64,000 nucleotides of DNA, from contig CAVTVU010000012.1 of the NCBI GenBank assembly GCA_963738305.1, positions 1-64,000 of the forward strand. The letters run 5' to 3'. A program made the position numbers and the translations under genes. Below the pieces are notes generated by a model. That model saw only the letters and a list, made by a program, of their open reading frames with translations. It was not told where the DNA came from and made no database searches. Shown here piece after piece: positions 1 through 8,456 of this stretch; positions within the stretch are counted from its first letter, which is position 1; every line of letters begins with the position of its first letter. The stretch comes from JBBRHQ01 sp963738305 (GTDB lineage: Bacteria; Actinomycetota; Thermoleophilia; Solirubrobacterales; 70-9).

Positions 1-128
1 ACGGACCGCGAACCCATGCAGGTGGATGCGGGCGGGCGACCGCTAAGTTTCTTGTACCTAGGAGGCTGCTTGCAAGAATTTGCGAAGGTGAAAGCACCCG
101 AATCGCGAGTTGTTATTGCGAAAGGACA

Positions 129-365
129 GCAAATGAACTCGAACACTCACCGGCGGAGATCACAGAGGCCATCTTCCACGTCGCCCTCTATGCGGGTCAT
201 CCGCGAGCGGTCAACCGATTCCGGGTGGCAAGAGAGACCTTCGAGGGGTTGGGCATTGCCGTGGAGGCGCGGTCGGAGCCCGTCCATGATGCGCGCCGTC
301 GCCGTCGAGGAGTTTGGGCCACCGCAGAACCTTCGGCTCGTCGATCGGCCGATTCCAGAGCCTGA
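129..365 (+). pseudogene. Carboxymuconolactone decarboxylase-like C-terminal fragment
   Basis: An open frame, different from the oxidoreductase frame that overlaps it, encodes a stretch typical of the C-terminal half of the carboxymuconolactone decarboxylase/AhpD-like family. It includes AEITEAIFHVALYAG followed by HPRAVNRFRVARETFEG (about 147-260). The frame is open back to the window edge, but the upstream 48 codons do not look like this family. No start codon or N-terminal half is visible, and the frame closes at the TGA at 363-365. It is therefore a remnant, or a gene with a frameshift just upstream. It overlaps the start of the next gene. Confidence 0.45.
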
Positions 366-1272
366 CGAAGGCGAAGTAAGCGTCGATGTGGAGTACGCGG
401 GGGTTGGCTTTGTCGACACCATGCTGCGCTCCGGCGCCTTCCCGCTCGGGCTGCCGTTCGTGCCCGGCATCGAAGTGACCGGCCGCATCCGCGCCGTCGG
501 GCCCGATGTCGAAGGACTCGCTTCCGGTCAGCCGGTCGCTGCGTTGCTGAATGATTTCGGGCGCACCGAGCGTGCCGGGGGATATGCCGAGGTCGCAGTC
601 GCCCATCAGCTTATGGTCGCCCCGTTGCCCGAAGACGCGGATCTTAAGCGGATCACCGCCGTGATCTCAAACGGCGTTGCTGCTTGGATCGCACTCCACC
701 ATCTGTCGGCCCTCAAGCAACGCGATCGAGTATTGGTGCTCGGCGTCAGCGGCGGACTCGGCGCCACCACCGCTCGTCTTGCCGCGCTTCACCCTGCCGC
801 GCTCATCGTCGGCGTCGTCGACCACGACCCGGAGCGAGGACCCGCGGAATGCAGTGAAGTCGTCATCGCCGAGGAGCTCGACGCCCGCCTTGAGCAACTC
901 AGCGAGGACGGTTCTGTCGATGTCGTCATCGATCCGGTCGGCGGTGCCCTGCGCACGACGGCGTTCGACCGGCTGGCGGCTTTCGGGCGCCACGTCATCC
1001 TCGGGAATGCCAGCGGCGACGATCCGCCGATCTCTGGCGACGACGCCTGGATGAATACGCGGACCCTGATTGGGCTCAATGTCGGCGGCACCGCCGATCT
1101 GCGCCCGGGATTGGTTTCGGACGCGCTCGCCGCCGTCACCACGTTGGTCGCCCGGGGTGCGCTGCGCGAGCCGGAGCCAACCATCGAGCCCCTAGCCTGT
1201 GCCAGCGCGGTACACCAGGCCATCGAAGAGCGCTCGGCATCGTCCAAGACACTGCTCTCCGTCTCGAGCTAA
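286..1272 (+). CDS. Zinc-independent MDR-family quinone oxidoreductase-like protein
   Basis: A medium-chain dehydrogenase/reductase of 328 residues, expected to be a cytosolic NADPH-dependent quinone or enal reductase. The N-terminal GroES-like half has the usual pattern (VEYAGVGFVDTMLRSG, then LPFVPGIEVTGRI). A Rossmann glycine motif, GVSGGLGA, lies near residue 153 and FGRHVILGNASGD further on. I see no structural zinc cysteines, which points to the quinone oxidoreductase branch. The longer open frame back to position 16 does not match the family, so I start at the paired ATGs at 286/289, where homology begins. The substrate is unknown. It probably sits inside the mobile element as cargo. 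Confidence 0.8.
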   Translation: MMRAVAVEEFGPPQNLRLVDRPIPEPDEGEVSVDVEYAGVGFVDTMLRSGAFPLGLPFVPGIEVTGRIRAVGPDVEGLASGQPVAALLNDFGRTERAGGYAEVAVAHQLMVAPLPEDADLKRITAVISNGVAAWIALHHLSALKQRDRVLVLGVSGGLGATTARLAALHPAALIVGVVDHDPERGPAECSEVVIAEELDARLEQLSEDGSVDVVIDPVGGALRTTAFDRLAAFGRHVILGNASGDDPPISGDDAWMNTRTLIGLNVGGTADLRPGLVSDALAAVTTLVARGALREPEPTIEPLACASAVHQAIEERSASSKTLLSVSS

Positions 1273-1584
1273 GACGCGGCTTCCGCCTCGCGCGAGGAGG
1301 AGTCACATCGATGAGGATGTGGCCGCCCTCTTCGACCCAGATCGTTCCGAGTCGGTATCTGCCTCGAGCGCCTTGTCCGGGTGGGAGTCCTGCGCCATCG
1401 CGTTCATCAACCCTGACAGCAAGAAGTCAAGCCTTGATTGCCAACAACCTCCAGATCAGTCTCTTTCAGAGCTTTGTTGTCTGCTCTGAAACCGCCCCCA
1501 GGCCGCCAACCGACCACCACCCCACGCAGTATCACCGCGGGTGGGCAGGTGAGGCACTTCGCCTTCTTTTTCGACAGAGGGGTG

Positions 1585-2487
1585 GTGCTTACGATCGGAA
1601 AACTTGGCGCCGGACAGGAGCGCTACTACCTCGAGCAGGTCGCCGACGGCGCCGAGGACTACTACGCCGGCGAAGGCGAGGCCCCCGGGGAATGGAAGGG
1701 CGACGCCGCCCACGAGCTCGGTATCGAGGGTGACGTCGGCGTCGACCAGCTGCGCGCGATGCTCACCGGCCACGACCCCGGCTCAGATGAGCCACTGATC
1801 GGAAGCCTCGGCGTCAACCGATGCCAGGGACCGGTCCCCGGCTTCGACCTCACCTTCTCGGCGCCGAAGTCGGTCTCTTTGACCTGGGCCTTAGCGAGCC
1901 CGGAGACCCAGGCAGCGGTGCTCGACGCGCATCGGCGCTCGATCGACGCTGCGCTCGGCTATCTGCAGCGCGAGGCCTGCTGGGCCAGACGCGGTCACGG
2001 CGGCGCCACCTTCGTGCCTGGCAACGGCTACCTCGCCGCTGCCTTTCGCCACCGCTCCTCGCGTGCCGGCGATCCCCAGCTTCACACCCACGTCCTGATC
2101 GCCAACGCGACCAAGGGCCCCGATGGGCGCTGGTCGCGGCTTCATCACCCCTCGATCTATGCGCATGCAAAGACCGCCGGCTACCTCTACGAGGCCCAGC
2201 TCCGCCACGAGCTGACGAGAACCCTCGGGGTCGGCTGGCAGCCGGTCCGAAACGGGATCGCCGAGATCGACGGCTTCAAAGACGAGCAGCTACGCGAGTT
2301 CTCGACCCGCCGGGCGGAGATCCTCGCCGCTGCGGGAGGCCCGGATGCCAGCCGCGCCGCGCGCCAGGCAGCGACGCTCGCCACCCGCCGCGCCAAGGAC
2401 TACGAGGTCAGCCCGCAGACCCTGCGCCAGCGCTGGGCCGAGCGAGGGGCCACGCTCGGCCTTGACCGGGAGGAGATCGAGGGCTGA
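1585..2487 (+). CDS. MobF/TrwC-TraA relaxase, N-terminal relaxase domain (frameshifted from helicase part)
   Basis: This is the transesterase domain of a conjugative relaxase, which nicks DNA at oriT and stays attached to the 5' end. The protein starts at GTG 1585 (VLTIGKLGAGQERYYLEQV), the usual TrwC start, with a purine-rich RBS at 1576-1581. Tyrosines cluster at the N terminus. The metal-binding histidines show as FRHRSS near residue 155 and DPQLHTHVL near 163-171. The frame stops at 2485-2487 in a G-run, while the next frame continues the same protein (GLILHRNLDQ). One missing G at about 2481-2483 would join the two. Either the gene is broken or the base call is wrong. Confidence 0.85.
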   Translation: MLTIGKLGAGQERYYLEQVADGAEDYYAGEGEAPGEWKGDAAHELGIEGDVGVDQLRAMLTGHDPGSDEPLIGSLGVNRCQGPVPGFDLTFSAPKSVSLTWALASPETQAAVLDAHRRSIDAALGYLQREACWARRGHGGATFVPGNGYLAAAFRHRSSRAGDPQLHTHVLIANATKGPDGRWSRLHHPSIYAHAKTAGYLYEAQLRHELTRTLGVGWQPVRNGIAEIDGFKDEQLREFSTRRAEILAAAGGPDASRAARQAATLATRRAKDYEVSPQTLRQRWAERGATLGLDREEIEG

Positions 2488-2615
2488 TCCTCCATCGCAA
2501 CCTCGACCAGTCGGCCGGCGCCCGCGCGGTCCTGACCGCCGAGCAGCTGGACCGCGCGGTCACGGCGCGGGCCTCCCACTTCGACCGCCGCGACGCGATC
2601 CAGGCCGTTGCCGAG

Positions 2616-4748
2616 TTGCTTCCAGACGGCGGCGAGGCGGCGCTGATCGAGCAGACCGCCGACGCCTACCTCGCCACCGAGCACGTGGTCCGGATCGGCG
2701 AGGGTCCGAAGGGCGAGCGCTTCACCACGCTGCGGATCTGGGAGCTCGAGCAAAGTGCCCTCGCCACCGCCCAGGTGATGCGTGACAGCGAGCGCGCGGT
2801 CGCCGGCGAGCCGGTCGCTGAGCGGGTTATTGCCGGCCGCCCCACCCTGAAGGCTGACCAGCGCGAGATGGTGCAGCGGCTGCTCAGCGATGGCGAAGGC
2901 CTGGAGATCGTGATCGGCGAGGCGGGGACCGGCAAGAGCTACGCGATCGCCGCTGCAGCCGAAGGCTGGGCGCAGGCAGGCGTCCCGCTGCGGGCTGCGG
3001 CGCCAACCTGGCGCGCCGCCAACGTGCTCTCGGCCGAGGGGGTGCGGGCGCAGAGCATCGCCGGCCTACTTGCCGAGCTTGACGACTCCCAAGCGCAAGG
3101 GCTCACGACCTTGCCCGCTGGCTCGGTGCTTCTGATCGACGAGGCCGCGATGGTCGACTCACAGACATTGGCGCGGCTGATCGACCACGCGCACAACGCG
3201 GAAGCAAAGCTGGTCCTGATCGGCGATCCCGCACAGCTGCCCGAGCTTGAGGCGGGTGGCCTCTTCAGCGCCCTTGCCGATCGAGGCGAGCCGATCTACC
3301 TGCGCGAGGTGATCCGCCACCACCACGAGCTTGACCGCACCGCAGCGCGGCTGATCCGCGAAGGACGCGGAGCCGAGGCGTTTGAGCTTTACCGCTCCGC
3401 CGAGCGCGTCGTCGTCGCCCCCGATCCGGACGCAAGGCGGGAGGCGATCGTCAGCGACTGGTGGGACTCGTTCTCGGGCGGCGATGACGCGCTGATGATC
3501 ACGCAGCGAAACTCAGAGGTCGAGCGACTGAATGCGATGGCGCGGGAGCTGCTCCATGAGCATGGATCGCTCGGCGCGGCCGAGATCGAGGTCGGCGGGC
3601 AAGCGTTTGCGGTCGGCGATCAGGTGGTGACGCGGGTAAACGCGCCCGCCAACGGGGTCAGCAACAGGATGCGCTGGCAGGTCGCCGACGTCGACGCCGA
3701 GCGCTACAGCCTGACCCTGGACTGCCTTGATCAAGAGCGCCGGGTGACCCTTGAGCGCGATTACCTCGAGCGGGTCAATCCCGCAAGCGGCGCCCCGGCC
3801 CTGCAGCACGGCTACGCCGCCAACCTCTACATCGCCCAGGGCTCGACCGTCGACGCTGCCTTCGTCTGCGCCGACGCCTCGATGAGCCAGCAGGACTACT
3901 ACGTCGCGATGTCGCGCGCCCGCGAGCAGGCCTACCTCTACGCGACACCCGAGGTGCAGTCAGAGCGCGAGGAATACGCGCCGCGCCAGCCCATTCATCG
4001 CGAGCCGCTTGACCACATCCGCGAGGCCATGGTCAGAGACGAAGCGCAGCTCGCCGCCACAGACGAGCAGCTGCGGGCGCCACTTCGCGAGCGCGCGACC
4101 CCCGAGCTCGTGGCAAGGCGCGAGGACCTCGATGTGCAGGTGCGTTTAGCCGAGAGCGGGACTGATCGCGCGAACATCCTTCACAAGCAGACGGCGGAGA
4201 TGGCGCAAGCGTTGGCGGACGTTGTCGAGCGCAGGATTGCGCTGGAGCAGCAGCGCCGGCCCGATCAGCGCGAGCTTGTTCGGCTTCAGAACTCAGAGGT
4301 CAGCCTCCAGGGCAGGTTGCGGGATATGCGCGAGGAGCTCGAGCGGAGCTTCGCGCAGCGCCCAGAAGTGGGACCGCAGGATAGAGCCGAGCTGGCGGGG
4401 ATCGAGGCCGAGCTCGCCGACCGGCGCCGCCTCGTGATCGCCGCCGACCGCACTGCACCGCCCCCCTACATCACCAATGCCCTGGGCGAGAAGCCCACCG
4501 AGGCGAAGAGCCTCGCCTGCTGGGAGGGCGGCGTGGAAGTGATCGAGCGTCACCGCCAGACTCATGGAATAAAGGACAGAGAGCGGGCGCTTGGCAGCGA
4601 GCCGTCAAGCGGCTTTGAGCGCGCTGGCTGGGAGCGAAGCGCCAACCGGCTTTCAGACCATCAGCGGGCGCTGCGGCGGGGCTACGAGCGCGGACTCACG
4701 CGCGAGCTTGGCAGCGAGCGCGATCTGGGCATTGGCTTTGGTCCCTGA
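2616..4748 (+). CDS. MobF relaxase, C-terminal helicase and coiled-coil part
   Basis: This continues the relaxase at 1585 in another frame. The frame is open from 2466; TTG 2616 is only the first possible start. It has an RecD/TraI-like superfamily 1 helicase: Walker A GEAGTGKS at about residues 101-108, Walker B VLLIDEAAMVD, and the late SF1 motif AQGSTVDAAF followed by YVAMSRAR. The last 230 residues are charged and probably coiled-coil. Joined to the N-terminal part, the protein is about 1,050 residues, normal for actinobacterial TraA-type relaxases. No coupling protein or type IV secretion gene is visible downstream, so any transfer genes lie to the left of the window. Confidence 0.85.
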   Translation: MLPDGGEAALIEQTADAYLATEHVVRIGEGPKGERFTTLRIWELEQSALATAQVMRDSERAVAGEPVAERVIAGRPTLKADQREMVQRLLSDGEGLEIVIGEAGTGKSYAIAAAAEGWAQAGVPLRAAAPTWRAANVLSAEGVRAQSIAGLLAELDDSQAQGLTTLPAGSVLLIDEAAMVDSQTLARLIDHAHNAEAKLVLIGDPAQLPELEAGGLFSALADRGEPIYLREVIRHHHELDRTAARLIREGRGAEAFELYRSAERVVVAPDPDARREAIVSDWWDSFSGGDDALMITQRNSEVERLNAMARELLHEHGSLGAAEIEVGGQAFAVGDQVVTRVNAPANGVSNRMRWQVADVDAERYSLTLDCLDQERRVTLERDYLERVNPASGAPALQHGYAANLYIAQGSTVDAAFVCADASMSQQDYYVAMSRAREQAYLYATPEVQSEREEYAPRQPIHREPLDHIREAMVRDEAQLAATDEQLRAPLRERATPELVARREDLDVQVRLAESGTDRANILHKQTAEMAQALADVVERRIALEQQRRPDQRELVRLQNSEVSLQGRLRDMREELERSFAQRPEVGPQDRAELAGIEAELADRRRLVIAADRTAPPPYITNALGEKPTEAKSLACWEGGVEVIERHRQTHGIKDRERALGSEPSSGFERAGWERSANRLSDHQRALRRGYERGLTRELGSERDLGIGFGP

Positions 4749-4844
4749 GCTGCGAGTCGTTTCGCTCGCAATCCATCCGGCGTTCATCGGCTGGACGTCG
4801 GGCGGCCGATCTTGGCACGGCTTTGCCGTGCGGTTGGCCGCCCC

Positions 4845-5390
4845 ATGGACGCCCAGCCGAGGTCACGCGAATCTGTCGACCGCGAGCGAAACACAAGACT
4901 GCTTTGCGAACTTCTCGCCCGATCAGAGCATCTGCTGCGCCAGCAGGCGCGCAAGCACGCCGAGCTACCCGAGGACGTCGACGATGCTCTGCAGACGGCC
5001 TACCTGCGCTTCATCGAGCGCTACCGCGGCGACTGGGAGCCGCTCGCCTGGCTCTACACAACTGTCAAGCGCGAGGCGTGGGCATTTCGGCGCAAGGTCT
5101 CCCGGCGGCGTGTCGTAAGTCTCGATACCCCCAACGGCTCGGCCGAGTCTGAGCAACCTTGGATCGAGGGGCTGGCGAGTGGCGTGCCTGATCCTGAAGA
5201 GAAGGCATTGCGCAGCGAGGAGATCGACGAGCGCCGTCAAATGCTCGCCGCGCTTAAGGCCGACCAGCGCCGCGCGCTGGGGCTGTTCGGCGCCGGTCTC
5301 AGCTACGCCGAGATCTGCGAGGTGACGGGTTGGTCACATACAAAGGTGAATCGATGCCTGGCCGAAGGGCGGGCGGCACTTCGGGAATGA
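4845..5390 (+). CDS. Sigma-70 family RNA polymerase sigma factor (element-encoded)
   Basis: An ECF-like sigma factor of 181 residues. A region-2-like segment (PEDVDDALQTAYLRFIERYR, then WEPLAWLYTTVKREAW) lies at about residues 40-85. A region-4 helix-turn-helix (LSYAEICEVTGWSHTKVNRC) lies near the C terminus. ATG 4845 is preferred over the upstream GTG at 4812 because the extra residues look like non-coding translation. No anti-sigma gene is adjacent. It lies between the relaxase and the excisionase/integrase genes, so control of element transfer or excision is a reasonable inference, though untested. Confidence 0.75.
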   Translation: MDAQPRSRESVDRERNTRLLCELLARSEHLLRQQARKHAELPEDVDDALQTAYLRFIERYRGDWEPLAWLYTTVKREAWAFRRKVSRRRVVSLDTPNGSAESEQPWIEGLASGVPDPEEKALRSEEIDERRQMLAALKADQRRALGLFGAGLSYAEICEVTGWSHTKVNRCLAEGRAALRE

Positions 5391-5482
5391 GCTCGACGGC
5401 ATTTCACGGTTCCACTACTAAAGACCCATGTTTGGCGCGATCGAGGCAACCGATCGACATAAGGGACAGAGGCAGTAGCCCG

Positions 5483-5776
5483 ATGGCCGAAAACGATTCA
5501 AAGACGATCGCGTCGCGGGGGCGCAAGATCCCTCGACACCGACCAGTTCGCAGCCGTACCGCCATTAACGCTGGAAAGCGCCATGTGCCACCTGTGGCAC
5601 TCACTCGGGCCGAGGCGGCCAACTGTCTCGGCATGAGCATCGACTCGTTCGAGCGCTACGTTCAGCCGGAGATTCGACTCATCAGGCGGGGCCGCATGCG
5701 GCTTATCCCTCTGCGCGAGTTGGAGCGTTGGTCAGAGGAGAACGCCTCGTTCACCCTGGACGGGATGGTCCGCTGA
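5483..5776 (+). CDS. Small HTH DNA-binding protein, probable excisionase
   Basis: 97 residues from ATG 5483. The basic N-terminal half precedes a MerR/excisionase-type helix-turn-helix: LTRAEAANCLGMSIDSFERY, then RLIRRGRMRLIPLRELERW. That is the usual form of the HTH_17/Xis family, where an Arg-rich wing is followed by a helix. It is 55 bases upstream of the integrase start and on the same strand, the usual xis-int order. A role in setting the direction of recombination is inferred from this position. The alternative is a small transcription factor for the element. Confidence 0.7.
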   Translation: MAENDSKTIASRGRKIPRHRPVRSRTAINAGKRHVPPVALTRAEAANCLGMSIDSFERYVQPEIRLIRRGRMRLIPLRELERWSEENASFTLDGMVR

Positions 5777-5831
5777 CCGCCGTACCCTCGGCGTGCAAGG
5801 ACCAGATCAGAGACCGAATGGAGGAGCGCCG

Positions 5832-7007
5832 ATGGCAGCGGGCATCGTGAAGCGACACGCGAAGGGCTGCCGGTCCAAGGCTGGGCGCGAGTGCAACTGC
5901 CGGGCTGGCTACGAGGCGTGGGTCTACTCGCCCCGGGACCGCAGAAAGCTTCGCCGCACGTTCTTGAACTTCGCCGAGGCCCGCTCCTGGCGGGCGGACG
6001 CAAAGCGCCAGATCGACCAGGGCGCGCTGCGGGCGCCGACCCGGCAGACCTTCCGAGAAGTCGCTGAAGCGTGGCTCGCTGGCGCTGAGGCCGGCGAGAT
6101 CCGCACGAGGTCGGGGCACGCATACAAGCCTTCGACTCTGCGCGGTTATCGGCATGCGCTCGAGGAACGGGTGCTTCCGCTCATCGGCGGCGAGAAGCTG
6201 AGCGCGGTCACGAGCACGGACCTGCAGGTCTTGGTCGACCGCTGGCAAGCTGAGGGACACCCAGCCTCGACGCTCCGAAACACGATCAAACCGCTGCAGG
6301 CGATCTACCGGCGCGCAAAGTCCCGCGGCGGGCTGCCGGTCAATCCGACCCGCGATCTCGAGCTTCCCGCCCCGCGCCCGCGGCGAGTCGAGATCGCCGC
6401 CCCCGATGTCGCCGCGCAGCTGCTCGCTGTGCTGTCGGCGGAGGATCGCCCGATCTGGGCGACGGCGCTCTATGCAGGCCTTCGCTACGGAGAGCTGCGG
6501 GCGCTTCGATGGGGCGCCGTCGATGTCGCCGGCGGCACGATCGAGGTTCGAGAGTCCTGGGATCCCAACGCCGGCCCGATTGAGCCCAAGACACACACAT
6601 CGCGCCGCAGGGTGCCGATGCCCGCCGCCCTTCGTGAGCTGATTCTCGACCGCCGACTGGAGAACCCAACTGCCGCCGACCGCGACCTTGTGCTCGGGAG
6701 CGGGGAGGAGGACCCGTTTCACGCCGCGACGCTCTACCGGCGTGCGGATGCGGCCTGGAAGGCTGCCGGAATCAGCGAGCGACTGCGTCTGCACCAGGCG
6801 AGGCACACCTATGCGTCGTTCATGATCGCCGCCGGCGTCAACGCCAAGGCCCTCTCGCAGTTCATGGGGCACTCGTCGATCAAGGTCACCTTCGACCTCT
6901 ATGGCCACCTGATGCCGGGCTCGGAGCGCGAGGCCGCGGGGATGCTCGATGCATATCTGGAGCGGGCCAGCAGCCAGGCTAGACGCGCCGCTGTCGGGTC
7001 GGTCTGA
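5832..7007 (+). CDS. Phage-type tyrosine recombinase/integrase
   Basis: A site-specific recombinase of 391 residues. ATG 5832 follows a good RBS (GAGGAGCG, 5821-5828). The N-terminal SAM-like core-binding domain covers about residues 60-170. The catalytic domain shows all key groups: Arg in GLRYGELRAL (near 217), HQARHTYASF (near 320, the H-x-x-R box), GHSS (near 346) and the nucleophilic Tyr357 in FDLYGHL. It looks active. Its 3' end lies about 800 bases from a 3' tRNA-Cys fragment, so integration into tRNA-Cys is the likely activity. Confidence 0.92.
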   Translation: MAAGIVKRHAKGCRSKAGRECNCRAGYEAWVYSPRDRRKLRRTFLNFAEARSWRADAKRQIDQGALRAPTRQTFREVAEAWLAGAEAGEIRTRSGHAYKPSTLRGYRHALEERVLPLIGGEKLSAVTSTDLQVLVDRWQAEGHPASTLRNTIKPLQAIYRRAKSRGGLPVNPTRDLELPAPRPRRVEIAAPDVAAQLLAVLSAEDRPIWATALYAGLRYGELRALRWGAVDVAGGTIEVRESWDPNAGPIEPKTHTSRRRVPMPAALRELILDRRLENPTAADRDLVLGSGEEDPFHAATLYRRADAAWKAAGISERLRLHQARHTYASFMIAAGVNAKALSQFMGHSSIKVTFDLYGHLMPGSEREAAGMLDAYLERASSQARRAAVGSV

Positions 7008-7107
7008 ATAGCTGAACACGCGGAGCCTGAACCATTCGGGAGTGCAACGGGCCGAGGTGCGAAGACCGGATCGAGTCCCGACCGCGCTTGGCGCCAGTAT
7101 TGGCCGA

Positions 7108-7368
7108 GTGCCAACGATCAGCCGCTTCTTCGGGATTTCAATCGCGATGTTCTTCGACGACCACGGATTTCCGCACTTTCATGCACGCCATGGCGAGGGA
7201 AGCGCGAAGATTCGCATCGACACTCTTGAAGTCCTAGACAGCAACCTGGGACGCCGGCAGCTGCGCTTTGTGCTCGCCTGGGCGGAGTTGCATCAAGACG
7301 AGCTCAGCGAGAACTGGCGCCGGGCGAGGGACGGTGAGACACTTAAGCCGATCGAGCCACTCCGATGA
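7108..7368 (+). CDS. DUF4160 protein, possible toxin-antitoxin-like partner
   Basis: 86 residues from GTG 7108. The sequence begins VPTISRFFGISIAMFFDDH and continues GFPHFHARHGEGSAKI, the hallmark of DUF4160. It ends with LRFVLAWAELHQDELSENW. The longer open frame upstream has no family resemblance. Its stop overlaps the ATG of the DUF2442 gene by 4 bases, so the pair is translationally coupled. DUF4160/DUF2442 pairs are common on mobile DNA and have been suggested to be toxin-antitoxin-like; I know of no firm function. Confidence 0.8.
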   Translation: MPTISRFFGISIAMFFDDHGFPHFHARHGEGSAKIRIDTLEVLDSNLGRRQLRFVLAWAELHQDELSENWRRARDGETLKPIEPLR

Positions 7369-7643
7369 ATGGATTGACCCCTGACATAACCGAGGCCGCT
7401 GTCGTTCGCCACGGTGTGCTTCGTCTTACCTTCGCCGATGGTCTGAAAGGCGAAGTCGATGTGCTGGATCGCATGCACGGACCGGTGTTCGCGGCCGCTT
7501 GCACTCCCGAGGGGTTCGCAAGGGTCAGGGTCGACGCCGAGACCGGCACGGTCGTCTGGCCCGGGGGCGCCGATCTGGCGCCTGACACGCTCTACGAGCG
7601 GGTCCGCACCGGCGTATGGCCGGAGCAGGACGTTGCGGTCTGA
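7365..7643 (+). CDS. DUF2442 protein, partner of DUF4160
   Basis: 92 residues from ATG 7365, overlapping the DUF4160 stop by 4 bases. The beta-rich pattern VVRHGVLRLTFADGLKGEVD, then PEGFARVRVDAETGTVVWPG and GADLAPDTLYERV, is typical of DUF2442. It is the last gene of the mobile element before the tRNA-Cys attachment fragment. The partner role is inferred from coupling; the biochemical function is unknown. Confidence 0.8.
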   Translation: MNGLTPDITEAAVVRHGVLRLTFADGLKGEVDVLDRMHGPVFAAACTPEGFARVRVDAETGTVVWPGGADLAPDTLYERVRTGVWPEQDVAV

Positions 7644-7789
7644 AGTTCGGCCGCTTGTCGTTTCGAACTGATCTCCGTCGAGGTCTCCCGTGGCGCCGAA
7701 TTCTCCCCGCTCGATTGCCCTCACTGGCGCATCGGCTGGCGCACGGTCGAGGAATTTGGCTTTAGCAAGCGAAAAACGGCCCCCTGCCA

Positions 7790-7835
7790 GCGGCCTGCAA
7801 AGCCGTTTACACCGGTTCGACTCCGGTAGGCGCCT
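7790..7835 (+). repeat. tRNA-Cys 3' half, candidate attachment site (att) of the mobile element
   Basis: These 46 bases match the 3' half of a tRNA-Cys gene. The anticodon arm (GCGGC, loop CTGCAAA with GCA anticodon, GCCGT) is at 7790-7806, a variable loop TTAC at 7807-7810, a complete T arm (ACCGG-TTCGACT-CCGGT) at 7811-7827 and the acceptor 3' strand AGGCGCC plus T at 7828-7835. Upstream there is no D arm or matching 5' acceptor strand, so it cannot be a working tRNA. Tyrosine integrases often use tRNA 3' ends as att sites. The rest of 7644-7984 holds no gene I can support. Confidence 0.75.
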
Positions 7836-7984
7836 TCGTTGCCGGCACCTGAAATTCCGAATGTGCAAGCGGAGTCCGGGTGTTGAGCTGTGCATCACGA
7901 TTGGCAGCGTGTCCGCGCGGAACCGCGGCCACCCCTTCTGCCGACGCCGAGCCGCCGCGGGTCCCAGTTCTCCTGAGACACCAC

Positions 7985-8383
7985 CTACTCCGAGAGTCCC
8001 GCGGCTTCGAGGGCTTGCTCCCGGTCGCGGTGGGTCTGGAAGTTCTCGATCAGCGCCCCTCGAAAACGACCAACCCACCCCGCGCGGGCATCGAGTTCCG
8101 CGCCGCTGTCGCGTCCATGTCCGCGGATGTGTCCGTGCGCCAAGACCACATCTTCCGCATCGCGGAACCCCTCGATCTCCCATCGGAGATCACTCCAGCG
8201 CTCGTCGACCGCACGGCAATACTGGAAGGCGGCATTGGGGCCGCGATACACGATCCCTTCCAGCGCAGCCCGCGCGGGCAGGATCTCAGCATCGTCTACC
8301 AGAAGGGCTGAGAAAGCTTCCGTGTCGCGCCGGTTGAACGCCTCCATCGCCCGTCGCAACGTCTCCACGTTCTCCTGCGACAT
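7985..8383 (-). CDS. SnoaL/NTF2-like protein
   Basis: 132 residues from the internal ATG that gives MSQENVETLRRAMEAFNRRD, the usual opening of actinobacterial SnoaL-like (NTF2 fold) proteins. Later motifs are ALLVDDAEILPA, FQYCRAVDERWSDLRWEIEG and VVLAHGHIRGHGRDSG. Such proteins form small alpha+beta-barrel dimers and may be enzymes or binding proteins; no substrate can be inferred. It is the first intact gene to the right of the attachment fragment, so it belongs to the chromosome proper. Confidence 0.75.
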   Translation of the reverse strand: MSQENVETLRRAMEAFNRRDTEAFSALLVDDAEILPARAALEGIVYRGPNAAFQYCRAVDERWSDLRWEIEGFRDAEDVVLAHGHIRGHGRDSGAELDARAGWVGRFRGALIENFQTHRDREQALEAAGLSE

Positions 8384-8456
8384 CGCCTGCGCAGTATCGC
8401 CCAACGGCGGCAGGGCGGCCGCATGGCCCGCGAGGTATCCGTGCAGGCTGTCGAGG

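Noticed and set aside
7690..8337. Plus-strand open frame of 215 codons running through the tRNA-Cys fragment
   Set aside because: It reads through the tRNA-like sequence and the antisense of the SnoaL-like gene; no coding character.
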